Positions 8,429 to 16,818 of a stretch of DNA of 64,000 nt are shown here, piece by piece. The stretch covers positions 124,001 through 188,000 of the forward strand of contig NZ_CP126969.1 of assembly GCF_030252165.1 (NCBI RefSeq), read 5' to 3'. The translations under genes were made by a program, and so were the position numbers. The first letter of the stretch is position 1, and the number at the start of each line of letters is the position of its first letter. The notes beneath the pieces are model-generated. The model made no database searches. It saw only the letters and a list, made by a program, of their open reading frames with translations, and was not told where the DNA came from. Origin of the DNA: Corynebacterium breve. Its GTDB lineage: Bacteria; Actinomycetota; Actinomycetes; Mycobacteriales; Mycobacteriaceae.

Positions 8429-9163
8429 ATGGCGCAGGATTTCGGTATCGCAGAGTTCAAAGCACGGACGGACCAAGGGATCGAAGCCTGCGTAGCTTCG
8501 GTAAAGAAGGCCCTCGAGCGCCCCGAGCGCGCCGGGTACCTCGTAGTCGCAGAATCCGCCGGTTGGTCGCGACTGTTCGGCTGGCGAAAACTCTCTCACG
8601 TGTTGGAGCCGCTCCTGCCTCTACTGCTCGCCGGCGAAGCCGCGCGTGCACCGCTGGACAACACCCAGCGGGCCGCACTAGCCGGCGGTCTTGCCTCCGG
8701 CGCGATTGGCTCCTTCGAACAAGTCCGAGTCGCGGCGCAGCCAAGCGCCGCCGGAATTGCGGGCATCGTGGGGCAGCAGGCCGGTTATGTGGCACGCCTC
8801 GTCGATAAGCGAGGAGCATTGACGACGACCAGCGCAGCCACCACGGGTGCCGTACTCGCTGCGGGCGCAGGCCTTGCTGCCAAGAAAAATCGCGATCTGT
8901 TGCCTGCCACGGTGATCGGTGGCGCGGCCACAATGGCGACGGTGGCGTTGGCCAACGACGAGCGCTTCCGCAAGCAAAGCCTGGCCGATTCCGGTATCGG
9001 ACACGGCGCGAACCTCGTGGCGGCAGCCGAAGGAATGCGCGTCGTGCGCCACACGCTGTGCAAGGACCGCAATGATTTCCGCACGCGATTGCTTGAGGCC
9101 GTGACTGTGGCAACCGCGGCTCTCGGCCACATGCTGCTGGTTGATGGCCTAGCTTCTGACTAG
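8429..9163 (+). CDS. Conserved hypothetical protein between topA and the adenylate cyclase gene
   Basis: This 244-residue protein is not recognised. It is rich in Ala and Gly, with alternating helical segments (for example TTTSAATTGAVLAAGAGLAAKKNRDLLPATVIGGAATMATVA, described here as about residues 130-172) that are only weakly hydrophobic. No clear catalytic motif or signal peptide is visible. It starts 4 bases after topA with AAGGAAG upstream, so it is probably co-transcribed with topA. As I recall, the gene between topA and cyaB is conserved in position in corynebacteria, which suggests a genus-level function. Confidence 0.75.
   Translation: MAQDFGIAEFKARTDQGIEACVASVKKALERPERAGYLVVAESAGWSRLFGWRKLSHVLEPLLPLLLAGEAARAPLDNTQRAALAGGLASGAIGSFEQVRVAAQPSAAGIAGIVGQQAGYVARLVDKRGALTTTSAATTGAVLAAGAGLAAKKNRDLLPATVIGGAATMATVALANDERFRKQSLADSGIGHGANLVAAAEGMRVVRHTLCKDRNDFRTRLLEAVTVATAALGHMLLVDGLASD
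8799..8810 (-). repeat. Repeated 12-mer GCTTATCGACGA
   Basis: Exact minus-strand copy inside the hypothetical gene after topA, read as Leu-Val-Asp-Lys-Arg on the coding strand. Confidence 0.7.
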
Positions 9164-9169
9164 GGGTCG

Positions 9170-10696
9170 CTAGTAGCGATCTGCCATGGTCGAGCGAACA
9201 GGTCGGGCCAACTGTGTCATCTTGTGACGGCCGCGCAGCTCAATCGACTTCAGCAGGGTCCAACGCGCCTGCTCGACCTCGTTGGCGCCGCGCAGGGTAG
9301 AAGCGTTGGTCAGCACGCCGCCTGGGGTGTCTTTGGCTAGGTCGGTAAGGCGTGCAGCCGAGTTCACTGCATCACCGATCACGGTGTACTCGAAACGGTC
9401 ATGCCCACCGATATGGCCGGCGACGACGTGTCCCGAGGCGACGCCGATGCCCGCCTGCAAGGCGAGGCCGCGCAGCTCTGAGCGCAGCTCGCGAGCCGCC
9501 TGGAGGGCGTGGGAGGTGGAGTCATTCAGCGCCAAAGGTGCGCCAAAGACAGCCAGCGCAGCGTCACCCTGGAACTTGTTGATCACACCCTTGTTGCGGT
9601 GCACAACATCGACAACGCGCTCGAAGAATTCGTTGAGGGCCTCTACTACTTCCTCAGGCGTGTGGTTAACGGCAAAGGTGGTCGAACCGATCACGTCGAC
9701 GAAGATGACGGCGACCTTGCGGTCCTCGCCGCCCAATTCAGGTTTGGCCTCTAGTGCCTTCTGCGCGACCTCGGTGCCCACGTAGCGTCCGAAGATATCG
9801 CGCACGCGCTGACGCTCCCTAAGCCCACGCATCATCTCGTTAAACCCGGATTGGAGCACGCCCATCTCGGAGCCATCGTAAATGTCCACTTGGACATCGG
9901 TGTCGCCACGACGCACCCGGTTGATTGCTTCTTGAAGTTCCTTGATCGGATCGACCACACTCATGGTGGCAAACGCGACGCCAATAGACCCCGTCACCAG
10001 CGCGGCGATGGCCAAGGAAACGATCGCGCCAATGAGCTCTCCGACGTTGCCGGAGAAGAACCCCGCGTGTTGCGCCCACAGCAGCAAGATAATGCCGATC
10101 AGAGGCACGGCGGAGGTCATAAACCATGTCATGTATAAGCGCTGCTTGATCGGAGGCTCCAACGTGGAATCTTCAAACCTGCGCGCCAGGGCAGTCGAGG
10201 CCACCGGGCGCACGAGACGCTCGGCCTGCAAGTACGTAATCAGCGACACGATAAGCCCCATCAGCGCCGCCGAGACACCGACCACCAATGCGAGGCGCCA
10301 ACTAATCTGGCCCGCCGTCACGATCGCAATAATGATGCCGACACCCCACACCGCAATGACAATGATCGATTGCATCACCGGCAAGCGCATCACCAAGCTG
10401 CGCACCATGTTTGGGTCGTGTTCCTCTGGGTGGCGCTGCCAATCTAGCACTGGTCGCACGATGAAAAAGGTTGCGACCACGCCCACGACGACGGCGAAGA
10501 TGACGTAGGCCACGCCGATCGTCGTCAAGCTTGATGCTTCGGAGGCGAACTCCATGACCTCCGGCATCGGGACCAAAAAGCGGATAAACAACATAATTGC
10601 GATCGCCGCAATAACGTTGGTACCCAGCACAATTGCCGCATACAAAGGCCACGATGTGCCCCAAAGCCATTTCAAGCCGCGCCAAAGACGATCCAT
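9170..10696 (-). CDS. cyaB: Membrane-bound class III adenylate cyclase with HAMP domain
   Basis: This 508-residue protein has an N-terminal region with about six membrane helices (residues 1-250), a HAMP domain (VVDPIKELQEAINRVRRGD), then a class III cyclase homology domain. The metal aspartates lie in VIFVDVIGSTTF and KFQGDAALAVFG. The transition-state residues lie in YTVIGDAVNSAARL. The substrate-selecting Lys of KFQGD points to ATP. The cAMP made would act through the CRP-type regulator GlxR in corynebacteria. It is convergent with the topA unit and divergent from holB. Confidence 0.9.
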   Translation of the reverse strand: MDRLWRGLKWLWGTSWPLYAAIVLGTNVIAAIAIMLFIRFLVPMPEVMEFASEASSLTTIGVAYVIFAVVVGVVATFFIVRPVLDWQRHPEEHDPNMVRSLVMRLPVMQSIIVIAVWGVGIIIAIVTAGQISWRLALVVGVSAALMGLIVSLITYLQAERLVRPVASTALARRFEDSTLEPPIKQRLYMTWFMTSAVPLIGIILLLWAQHAGFFSGNVGELIGAIVSLAIAALVTGSIGVAFATMSVVDPIKELQEAINRVRRGDTDVQVDIYDGSEMGVLQSGFNEMMRGLRERQRVRDIFGRYVGTEVAQKALEAKPELGGEDRKVAVIFVDVIGSTTFAVNHTPEEVVEALNEFFERVVDVVHRNKGVINKFQGDAALAVFGAPLALNDSTSHALQAARELRSELRGLALQAGIGVASGHVVAGHIGGHDRFEYTVIGDAVNSAARLTDLAKDTPGGVLTNASTLRGANEVEQARWTLLKSIELRGRHKMTQLARPVRSTMADRY

Positions 10697-10751
10697 GGTC
10701 TATTACTCTATCTATCAATTGGTGATTTCGGCATGAAGTAGGGTAGATCGA

Positions 10752-11957
10752 GTGAACACACGCAGCGTCACGGAGCGCTTGGCAGATAGCCCCAAGGTGC
10801 GTGAAACGATTCTGTCGGCTGCCAAAGCTGCCCGCAAGGTCGACGGCGCCGACCCCCGCGCCATGACTCACTCGTGGCTTTTCACCGGACCGCCGGGCTC
10901 GGGCCGCTCCAACACGGCGGTTGCCTTCGCCGCAGCGCTTGTGTGCGAAGACCCAAGCGAAATTGGCTGCGGGCGGTGCAAGGGCTGCCACGATGTGTTT
11001 TCCAACTCGCACTCCGATGTAGTCCACATCGTGCCGCAAGAGTTGTCGATCTCCAAGAAAACCGTGGATACCATCGTCGCGCAGGCAGCACGCTTGCCGA
11101 CGATCGCCTCGTGGCGCGTCATCATCATCGAGGACGCTGACAGGCTGACCGCCGAAGCTGCCGACGCATTGCTCAAGACCGTGGAGGAGCCACCAGCATC
11201 CACCGTCATTGTGATGTGCGCGCCGTCGACCGATCCGGAGGACTTCTCGCAGACGCTGCGTTCGCGCTGTCGCCACGTGTACATTCCATCGCCGTCTACC
11301 TCGGAGATTGTGCGCATCCTGACCCGCGAAGAGGGAGCATCTGAAGACATCGCCCGCTTGGCCGCTGCGACATCGCTGCGCCACGTGGGGCGGGCCCGCG
11401 CGCTGATCAAAAACGAGACGGTGCAGGCTCGTCGCGCGCAGGTGATCAACCTGGCAGAGCTGATCTTCCACGGGGATCAGTCGTTCCAGGCAGTAGGTTC
11501 CCTGATCAAAGCCGTAGACAAGGAGGCCGTGGAGTCCTACGCCGAAGCCGATGCCGCCGAGCGGGCTAAATTGGAACAGGCGTTGGGGATGGGTGCAAAG
11601 GGCAAAGGCGCGGCCAAGGCGCTGCGCGGGACTGCCGGCACGATCAAAGAGCTGGAAACTCGGCAGAAAGCACGCACTACTCGACGAAAACGCGATGTGT
11701 TGGACCTAGCCCTTGTCGACTTGGCGGGGGTGTACCGCGACGCGCTCGTCGTTAAGTCCGGTGCCCACGTTGAGCTGACACACCCGGACTTCGAGGGATT
11801 GGCGCGGGAGATTGGCGAGCGCGTCACCGAGGAAGGTTTGGTGGCGTGCCAGGACGCGATCGCGAAGTGTCGCACGCACTTGGATCAGTCTGTGACCCCG
11901 GCCATCGCCTTCAACGGAATGATCGGCGCGATCCGAAAAGCCTGCAAAGCGAAGTGA
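10752..11957 (+). CDS. holB: DNA polymerase III subunit delta-prime
   Basis: This 401-residue clamp-loader subunit begins with GTG. It has a P-loop-like GPPGSGRSNTA, a four-Cys zinc module within GCGRCKGCHDV plus an upstream Cys, the sensor region LLKTVEEPP and the SRC motif (LRSRCRHVY). It belongs to the AAA+ clamp loader with DnaX and HolA. It is divergent from the cyclase gene with 55 bases between them. The C-terminal region after residue 260 is typical of actinobacterial HolB. Confidence 0.92.
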   Translation: MNTRSVTERLADSPKVRETILSAAKAARKVDGADPRAMTHSWLFTGPPGSGRSNTAVAFAAALVCEDPSEIGCGRCKGCHDVFSNSHSDVVHIVPQELSISKKTVDTIVAQAARLPTIASWRVIIIEDADRLTAEAADALLKTVEEPPASTVIVMCAPSTDPEDFSQTLRSRCRHVYIPSPSTSEIVRILTREEGASEDIARLAAATSLRHVGRARALIKNETVQARRAQVINLAELIFHGDQSFQAVGSLIKAVDKEAVESYAEADAAERAKLEQALGMGAKGKGAAKALRGTAGTIKELETRQKARTTRRKRDVLDLALVDLAGVYRDALVVKSGAHVELTHPDFEGLAREIGERVTEEGLVACQDAIAKCRTHLDQSVTPAIAFNGMIGAIRKACKAK

Positions 11958-12017
11958 CCAGCGGGTTTTATTCTTTCACTTGACCTGCGATAAGCTATGT
12001 GGCGCACGTTTGTGCTG

Positions 12018-12093
12018 GCCGCCTTAGCTCAGTCGGTAGAGCGTTTCACTCGTAATGAAAAGGTCACGAGTTCGATTCTCGTAGGCGGCTCCA
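12018..12093 (+). tRNA. tRNA-Thr (anticodon CGT)
   Basis: A complete cloverleaf: acceptor stem GCCGCCT (12018-12024) pairs with AGGCGGC (12083-12089), discriminator T, encoded CCA (12091-12093). The D-arm TTAGCTCAGTCGGTAGAG, the anticodon stem TTTCA/TGAAA around the loop CTCGTAA, and the T-arm loop TTCGATT are all present. The anticodon CGT reads ACG. The gene borders an accessory segment with an integrase remnant, so it is the likely integration site. Confidence 0.96.
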
Positions 12094-12096
12094 CGA

Positions 12097-12131
12097 AAAC
12101 CCCAGGTAGACACTGTTTAGCCTGGGGGTTT
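12097..12131 (+). terminator. Terminator-like hairpin after tRNA-Thr
   Basis: AAACCCCAGG (12097-12106) pairs with CCTGGGGGTTT (12121-12131). It lies just after the tRNA CCA end. Confidence 0.7.
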
Positions 12132-12188
12132 CTTGCATTTCAAAAACGGGAAGATGTACCAAGTTGTCCCAGGTTGTTCCTTCTATTA

Positions 12189-12210
12189 GCGCACACAGAA
12201 CGCACACAGA
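12189..12210 (+). repeat. Tandem 11-base repeat, possible integrase arm sites
   Basis: GCGCACACAGA (12189-12199) is followed directly by ACGCACACAGA (12200-12210), and a third degenerate unit GCGAACGAGA follows. This lies 100 bases from the tRNA 3' end in the accessory segment. Tandem short repeats beside a tRNA attachment site are typical arm-type sites of tyrosine integrases. The role is inferred. Confidence 0.4.
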
Positions 12211-12312
12211 GCGAACGAGACCAGCTTAGGAAAGAAGCATGGCCAATATGGGAAGATAGAAACAAGCTACGAGCTACGCGTTAGTGGCGATGGCTTATGG
12301 TTCACTTGAGCT

Positions 12313-12714
12313 ATGACAGCTGAACTTGATTACGCTTTCCTCGCTGAATACGCGAAGTCTGATCGTGGGACCCTCACAGTCGTAGGGGCGAGTTTCACCG
12401 AGGCACAGGTTTCGTCTTATCCGGGCGTCGTGGATATAGCCGTCGCCGGTCGCGTTCGCCGACCGGAAGAGACTGAGCCGCCGACGCTACGGATCGAGAT
12501 TTACGCACCTAGTGATCAAGAGGCACCGCAAATTAATTTTGACTTCAACCTCGAAGATGAAATGGGCGCGGTCCGGTACGACGGTAAAGTGGCATCGGTA
12601 TTCGTTTTTCGTGGACCAGTTCTAATCGAATCAGCGGGACTATACGTATGTAACATCTTCCTGGACGGGGTGAAGGTTAGGCGTCTTGCTTTTGAAGTTG
12701 TTGAGAGCCAATGA
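12313..12714 (+). CDS. DUF6941-like protein of unknown function
   Basis: This 133-residue protein begins MTAELDYAFLAEYAKSDRGT, contains a VVGASF strand and is predicted to be mainly beta. This resembles the DUF6941 family (recalled pattern: small proteins beginning with the target-protein name plus FLADYA). No catalytic motif is visible. Its stop overlaps the ATG of the next gene (ATGA), so it heads a three-gene unit in the segment after tRNA-Thr. Its biochemical role is unknown. Confidence 0.6.
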   Translation: MTAELDYAFLAEYAKSDRGTLTVVGASFTEAQVSSYPGVVDIAVAGRVRRPEETEPPTLRIEIYAPSDQEAPQINFDFNLEDEMGAVRYDGKVASVFVFRGPVLIESAGLYVCNIFLDGVKVRRLAFEVVESQ

Positions 12715-12932
12715 ATCGAAGGCTAAGTATCTCTGGGCACGCGAGAAGGAGAATGAGACAGCGTGGAATTACCGAGACAGATATCCATCGAGTCCTTGAA
12801 GCTCCGGACATCAGTAGACCAGGAAACGAACCGAATCGCACCGTTTATGAACGGAATTTAGGTAAAGTGACTTGTGTAGTTACTGTTGACGGATCCAACC
12901 CCGTTATTGTTGTAACGGCGTTCATCAAATAA
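12711..12932 (+). CDS. DUF4258 domain protein (candidate toxin-like partner)
   Basis: This 73-residue basic protein has the DUF4258 hallmark ISGHARRRMRQRGITETDIHRVLEAP, then beta strands ending NPVIVVTAFIK. The fold resembles small RelE/BrnT-like proteins: an Arg-rich helix followed by a sheet. It is translationally coupled to the upstream gene and followed 24 bases later by a DUF2283 gene. The DUF4258-DUF2283 pairing recurs in mobile segments, and a toxin-antitoxin-like role has been suggested by arrangement only. Confidence 0.7.
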   Translation: MNRRLSISGHARRRMRQRGITETDIHRVLEAPDISRPGNEPNRTVYERNLGKVTCVVTVDGSNPVIVVTAFIK

Positions 12933-12956
12933 TGGAAAAGGAAAGGATAGTCTCGG

Positions 12957-13271
12957 ATGCGTATTCAAATCACGAAAGACCATAACTTCGAGGCTGCCTA
13001 CATCGAGCTATCATCTCGACCAGTAGCTCACTCAATCGAACTGGGCGCGGATACCATCGTCGATCTCGACGGCTTGAATTGTGTTGTGGGCATTGAAATA
13101 CTCGCACTTGGTCGCCTGCCTAAGTTCGATGATCTAGATCGTCTCGCGCACGTCCTGGAAAACGATAGGCCAAAGATTCAGCTCGCCCTGCGCCACCTCT
13201 CACGGATGCGCGCGACGAGCAGCTCATTAACTGAGGAATCTCGCATCGTGGTGGACGGGATTCCAGCCTAA
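12957..13271 (+). CDS. DUF2283 domain protein (candidate antitoxin-like partner)
   Basis: This 104-residue protein has the DUF2283 pattern in its N-terminal half: AAYIELS, then a segment ending IVDLDGLNCVVGIEILAL, with the conserved D-DG-GIEIL elements. The 45-residue C-terminal extension is unusual for this short family. A strong purine-rich ribosome site (GGAAAAGGAAAGG, 12934-12946) precedes the ATG. It is last in the unit, downstream of the DUF4258 gene. Confidence 0.7.
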   Translation: MRIQITKDHNFEAAYIELSSRPVAHSIELGADTIVDLDGLNCVVGIEILALGRLPKFDDLDRLAHVLENDRPKIQLALRHLSRMRATSSSLTEESRIVVDGIPA

Positions 13272-13406
13272 CTATTAACCTGCGCACGCGAGCCCCTGTC
13301 TCAGAGTCTCTCACTCGTCCAGTCACTCTATACGGGGTCATTCAGGATCACTGATAGCGGCAACGCCCATACTGGGACCAGTGACGCACTAACTGACGGT
13401 AGTGAT

Positions 13407-14635
13407 CTATTCTCCGCCGATCGCGCGTAGCCGGCCGCGCCCTCGTGTCTTGCGCTCTGCTCGTCGCTGGGTGCTCGCCTTCTCTCGTTCTCGTTCGCGT
13501 TCCATGAGTGCATCCATCGCGCCGGGCACAGCGTCCAGGCCGGCGTCCCAGAGGTGGCCGTAGTAGTCGAGGGTGATCGCAGCGCTCGCGTGCCCGCACA
13601 TACGATGCACTGCGTACACGTCAGCGCCTGCTGTGATCGACATTGTGACGGCGGTGTGCTTGAGCGTGTAGGTTGTGATGCTGTCGAGGCCGGCTTCGGT
13701 GCACATTTTGTCGAATACTCGTCGCCAGCGGGCGTCGGTCCACACGTTGCCGTGCTCGTCGGGAATCAGCCAGTCTTCGTCTTCGTCTTCGTGGCCTGAT
13801 GCCATGCCGTCGAGGTCCAGGAGAAGGTCGCCGCCGACGGGGACGTCGCGGTCGCGCCGGGACTTGGTCGGGCCAGGGTGGCCGAGCTGGTCGACGGAGC
13901 AGCGAATCACAAGCCGGCCACGGTAGTAGTCGAGGTCTTTGACCTTGAGCCCTTTGGCTTCCCCGGCCGGATTCCGGTGCGCGGCATGACCTCGGCCAGT
14001 AGTCGAGCCTGCTCCGTCGGTGCGGCCGCGAGCAAGGCGTCTACTTCCCCGATGCGTAGTGCACGTTTGTCTGCGGGCTCCTGGCGCACGATGTCGCCTT
14101 TGCCGAGTGGGTTCTCGCGGATGATCTTGTTCTTGACTGCCATGTCGAGAAACGCGTTCACGACAATGCCCACTTTACGTTTTGCGCCGCTGCCTAGCGG
14201 GGTTGGCTCGGTCTTTTGGTGTGGGCGCCGTGTTTTCAGGCCAGCAACCCACGTAGGGAATACCGCGGCGTTGAACTTGGCGATGCACGTGTCGCCCCAG
14301 ACCGGCTCGAGGTGTGCCCACGCGGCGACGTAGCCTGCGCGAGTGCTCTGGGCAATGTCTGGTTTTGATTCGATCCACGGGTCCCAGAGGTCCCCGAAGG
14401 TGACCGCGGCTTTATCTTTTGTGATCCAGGTGCCGTCAGTTTGCCCGACTTCGACGCGCGCTTTGTAGTCGTTCGCTGCGTCCTCGGTCTGGAAAGTAGC
14501 GGTGGTGCGTTTACCGTTTTCGTCCCAGATGACTTGCCAGCGCCTGCCGACGCCCCACCGCGCACTGCATACCCGTTTCTTTCGGGAGGTCTTGTCTGGG
14601 TTTGGTTTTGTCCATAGGTCGCGAACGTGTGCCAT
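13407..14635 (-). pseudogene. Tyrosine site-specific integrase, frameshifted
   Basis: Two overlapping minus-strand frames (14635-13907 and 13910-13407) together encode one integrase of about 408 residues. The first part holds the AP2-like arm domain and the core-binding domain (about residues 60-160), ending in the box I motif RTGIRPG. One G missing from the run at 13961-13964 changes the expected GEAKGLKVKDL to a wrong frame and an early stop. The second part holds box II (TYTLKHTAVT, with Lys and Tyr where Arg and His are usual) and MCGHASAAITLDYYGHL with the catalytic Tyr. It is oriented toward tRNA-Thr. Confidence 0.85.
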
Positions 14636-14685
14636 TGCAAATATACTCTTGAGTTGTTCAGCTAATTCCTAGGAATGGGAACAGG

Positions 14686-14775
14686 GTTGGACTCGCCCCT
14701 CCGGTCTCTCCCCCTGAACTACTCCCCACTAGTCGGTATCTGATTTCTCAGTCCAACTAATGGGGAGCAGTTCAC
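14686..14775. repeat. Nested inverted repeats between integrase remnant and acyl-CoA synthetase
   Basis: CTGAACTACTCCCCACTAGT (14714-14733) is an 18 of 20 match to the reverse complement of 14756-14775. TTGGACT (14686-14692) is the exact complement of AGTCCAA (14750-14756). The two pairs are interleaved, so alternative folds are possible. The element lies just upstream of the integrase start and may be a remnant of the island end or an operator. Confidence 0.45.
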
Positions 14776-14785
14776 GAACAACAAT

Positions 14786-14824
14786 GAGGTGCCCCTTTTT
14801 CCACGAAAGAAAAAGGGGCATCTC
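14786..14824 (-). terminator. Intrinsic terminator of the acyl-CoA synthetase gene (bidirectional form)
   Basis: A 15-base stem GAGGTGCCCCTTTTT (14786-14800) pairs with AAAAAGGGGCATCTC (14810-14824). Read from the minus strand it ends in a T run 13 bases after the acyl-CoA synthetase stop. Confidence 0.85.
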
Positions 14825-14837
14825 GAAGAAACAGCAT

Positions 14838-16502
14838 CTAGGCTTTGTACACGCTTGCTGGCAGGAAGCGCGGGACGACTTTGCCGGTGGCGTTGCGCGG
14901 CATCTCGTCGATGAAGTTCACGTCACGGGGAACGGAGTGCTCGGCAAGGTGCTCGCGGACCCAGTCGCGGACTGCATCGCTGGTGAGGCTTCGGCCGGCG
15001 TCGTCGTCGCTGCGCACGATCCAAACGGCGATGCGGGCGAAGGTCTCGTCGTCGTCAACACCGCCGGCGTGGAGGTCTGCGATGCCTGGCATCGGTTCGA
15101 GGATGTCGGAGACGGAAGACGGGTAGACGTTCTCGCCGCCAACGATGATCATGTCGTCAACGCGGCCGAGGACGTGGAGGCGATCATTCTCGTCGAAGTA
15201 GCCAAGATCGCCCATTTCGATGAGGTCGCCAATTTTCACCATCTTGGTGTTCGGGTTGGAGTATCCGATCAGCGAGGTGGAGTTGTTCAAGAAAATACGT
15301 CCGACGGCACCTTGTGGGACCTCATTGCCTTGGTCGTCGTAAAGCTTCAGCGTGGTGCCGGTGGACACATGTCCAGCGACGGTGGGCTGTGCTGCGACTT
15401 CCTCGGCGGAGGCTGCGGCGGCCAGGGTGAGCTCGGTGGAGCCGTAGATGTTGCACAGGATTGGGCCGAAGCGGTTGTTCATTGTGCGCACAATCTCTGG
15501 GGTAAGAGCGTGGCCGGCGGACGCGATGAACTTGAGGTTCGAGGTGTCGTACTTTTCGTTGTCGGGCACTTCAAGGAGCTGCTTAAAGAAGATCGGGGAG
15601 GAGATCATCGCGTTACACTTGTAATCGACAAGCTGCTTGAACACGTTTTCTGGGTTGTAGTGGCGCTGGGTGACGATCGTGTTGCGGGCGCCAAGTGCAA
15701 TGTTGGTTGCGGACCAGCCCCAAGTATGGAACATGGATGCTGTCATTTGCACTGTCATTCCGGCGCGCCATGGCATCTTTTCTAGCAGGCCTGCGAGGAC
15801 AAGTGGCAGCCTTGGTTCTGGGCGCAGGATGCCCTTCGGCACACCGGTGGTACCGGAAGACATGAGGACGATGTAACCGTGCTTGGGCCAGGTCGGGAGG
15901 GCATAGCCGTTGTCCGGGGAGCTCACGATCGACTCGATCGAGGTGTAGTCGGTGTGGCTTTCGTCCTGGTGCGCGTACGCAATGGTCAGGCCAGGGTAAT
16001 CCTCGGGGATGCAGTGTGCGAATTCGTCGTCGATGAAAAGAACGTTGATCTTGTTCTCTTCGATGCAGCCAAGGATCTGCTCAGGAGAGGAACCGACGTT
16101 GAGTAAGTACAGGGTGGCACCTGCGTAGCCCTTTGCGGTCAATGGGATCAGCATGCCACGACCGTTGCGGGCCATAACTCCCACGTGGAGCTCTTCCAGG
16201 TTCTCCCGATCCTTGACTTCCAACAGCCACTTCGCCAGAGTTCGAGATTGGTCGCGGAGCTGGCGGTAGGTGAGGATGCCGTCGTCGTCGATAAGCGCAT
16301 TGCGCAGAGGTGTTTGCGCTGCACCCTGCTCAACTTCGCGGGCGGTTGTGAACCAATAGCGGGCGAGGATGGAGGGGACATTGAGCGCGCCACCGAGTCC
16401 ACCTTCGGACCCGACGATGCCAGAGCGGATTACGGCGGGAACGAACTTTGCCAGGGCACGGGCGTTGAAAGCAATCTTTCCTAGCGCGGGAGAGATGGAC
16501 AT
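14838..16502 (-). CDS. Acyl-CoA synthetase / AMP-dependent ligase (FadD-like)
   Basis: This 554-residue ANL-superfamily enzyme has the AMP-binding P-loop MSSGTTGVPKGIL near residue 215, the A5 motif ICNIYGSTELTLA, the A7-A8 segment EMGDLGYFDENDRLHVLGRVDDMIIVGGENVYP, and the C-terminal catalytic Lys in RNATGKVVPRFLP. It activates a carboxylic (probably long-chain fatty) acid to acyl-AMP and acyl-CoA. It is a single transcription unit with a good terminator. The substrate cannot be fixed from sequence. It is divergent from the secreted hydrolase gene. Confidence 0.88.
   Translation of the reverse strand: MSISPALGKIAFNARALAKFVPAVIRSGIVGSEGGLGGALNVPSILARYWFTTAREVEQGAAQTPLRNALIDDDGILTYRQLRDQSRTLAKWLLEVKDRENLEELHVGVMARNGRGMLIPLTAKGYAGATLYLLNVGSSPEQILGCIEENKINVLFIDDEFAHCIPEDYPGLTIAYAHQDESHTDYTSIESIVSSPDNGYALPTWPKHGYIVLMSSGTTGVPKGILRPEPRLPLVLAGLLEKMPWRAGMTVQMTASMFHTWGWSATNIALGARNTIVTQRHYNPENVFKQLVDYKCNAMISSPIFFKQLLEVPDNEKYDTSNLKFIASAGHALTPEIVRTMNNRFGPILCNIYGSTELTLAAAASAEEVAAQPTVAGHVSTGTTLKLYDDQGNEVPQGAVGRIFLNNSTSLIGYSNPNTKMVKIGDLIEMGDLGYFDENDRLHVLGRVDDMIIVGGENVYPSSVSDILEPMPGIADLHAGGVDDDETFARIAVWIVRSDDDAGRSLTSDAVRDWVREHLAEHSVPRDVNFIDEMPRNATGKVVPRFLPASVYKA
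16285..16296 (-). repeat. Repeated 12-mer GCTTATCGACGA
   Basis: Exact minus-strand copy inside the acyl-CoA synthetase gene, co-oriented with coding and read as Ala-Leu-Ile-Asp-Asp. Confidence 0.7.
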
Positions 16503-16818
16503 AAGGCTCCTTGGTAAGGCGTTGGGTAACGCGAGGCGAATCTTTAGGTATATCGAAGGTAGTTAAAGGATTGTTGCAGTTTGGTCCCAGAAAGTTCTTA
16601 GGTATACAACCTTGCCTTAAAGAATGGACAGTCGCAACGTTACTCAAGTTGCTGTTGTTGCCAAAGTTGTTACTGTGGTAATTGTTCTTACTGGTTTCCT
16701 AAATGTTGCGGAAACCCACAGTTGCCGTTTAGTGTTCACTGGAACATGACTTTTTCCTCACGATAAGTTACGAGTATCCCGCGCACACCCAGAAAGCGCA
16801 CGACAGAAAGTGTTTTCC
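16503..16818. other. Divergent intergenic region (316 bases)
   Basis: This region holds the promoters of the acyl-CoA synthetase (minus) and the SGNH hydrolase (plus). A direct repeat TTAGGTATA occurs twice about 56 bases apart (near 16541 and 16597). It could be a regulator site. No gene was seen. Confidence 0.35.

Noticed and set aside
10302-11471. 389-residue minus-strand frame over holB and the cyclase start
   Set aside because: It crosses two certain genes and has no domain.
12239-12259. Six-codon leader peptide with a good ribosome site before the DUF6941-like gene
   Set aside because: Frame of this length is expected by chance and no attenuator structure follows.
14641-14785. Far attachment site (copy of tRNA-Thr 3' end)
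   Set aside because: No stretch matching the tRNA T-arm and acceptor end was found between the integrase and the acyl-CoA synthetase.
14760-15785. 341-residue plus-strand frame over the acyl-CoA synthetase
   Set aside because: Antisense shadow, no family pattern, and its start lies inside the terminator region.
16596-16618. DtxR-like iron box upstream of the acyl-CoA synthetase
   Set aside because: Only the first half TTAGGT fits; the second half does not match the 19-base consensus.
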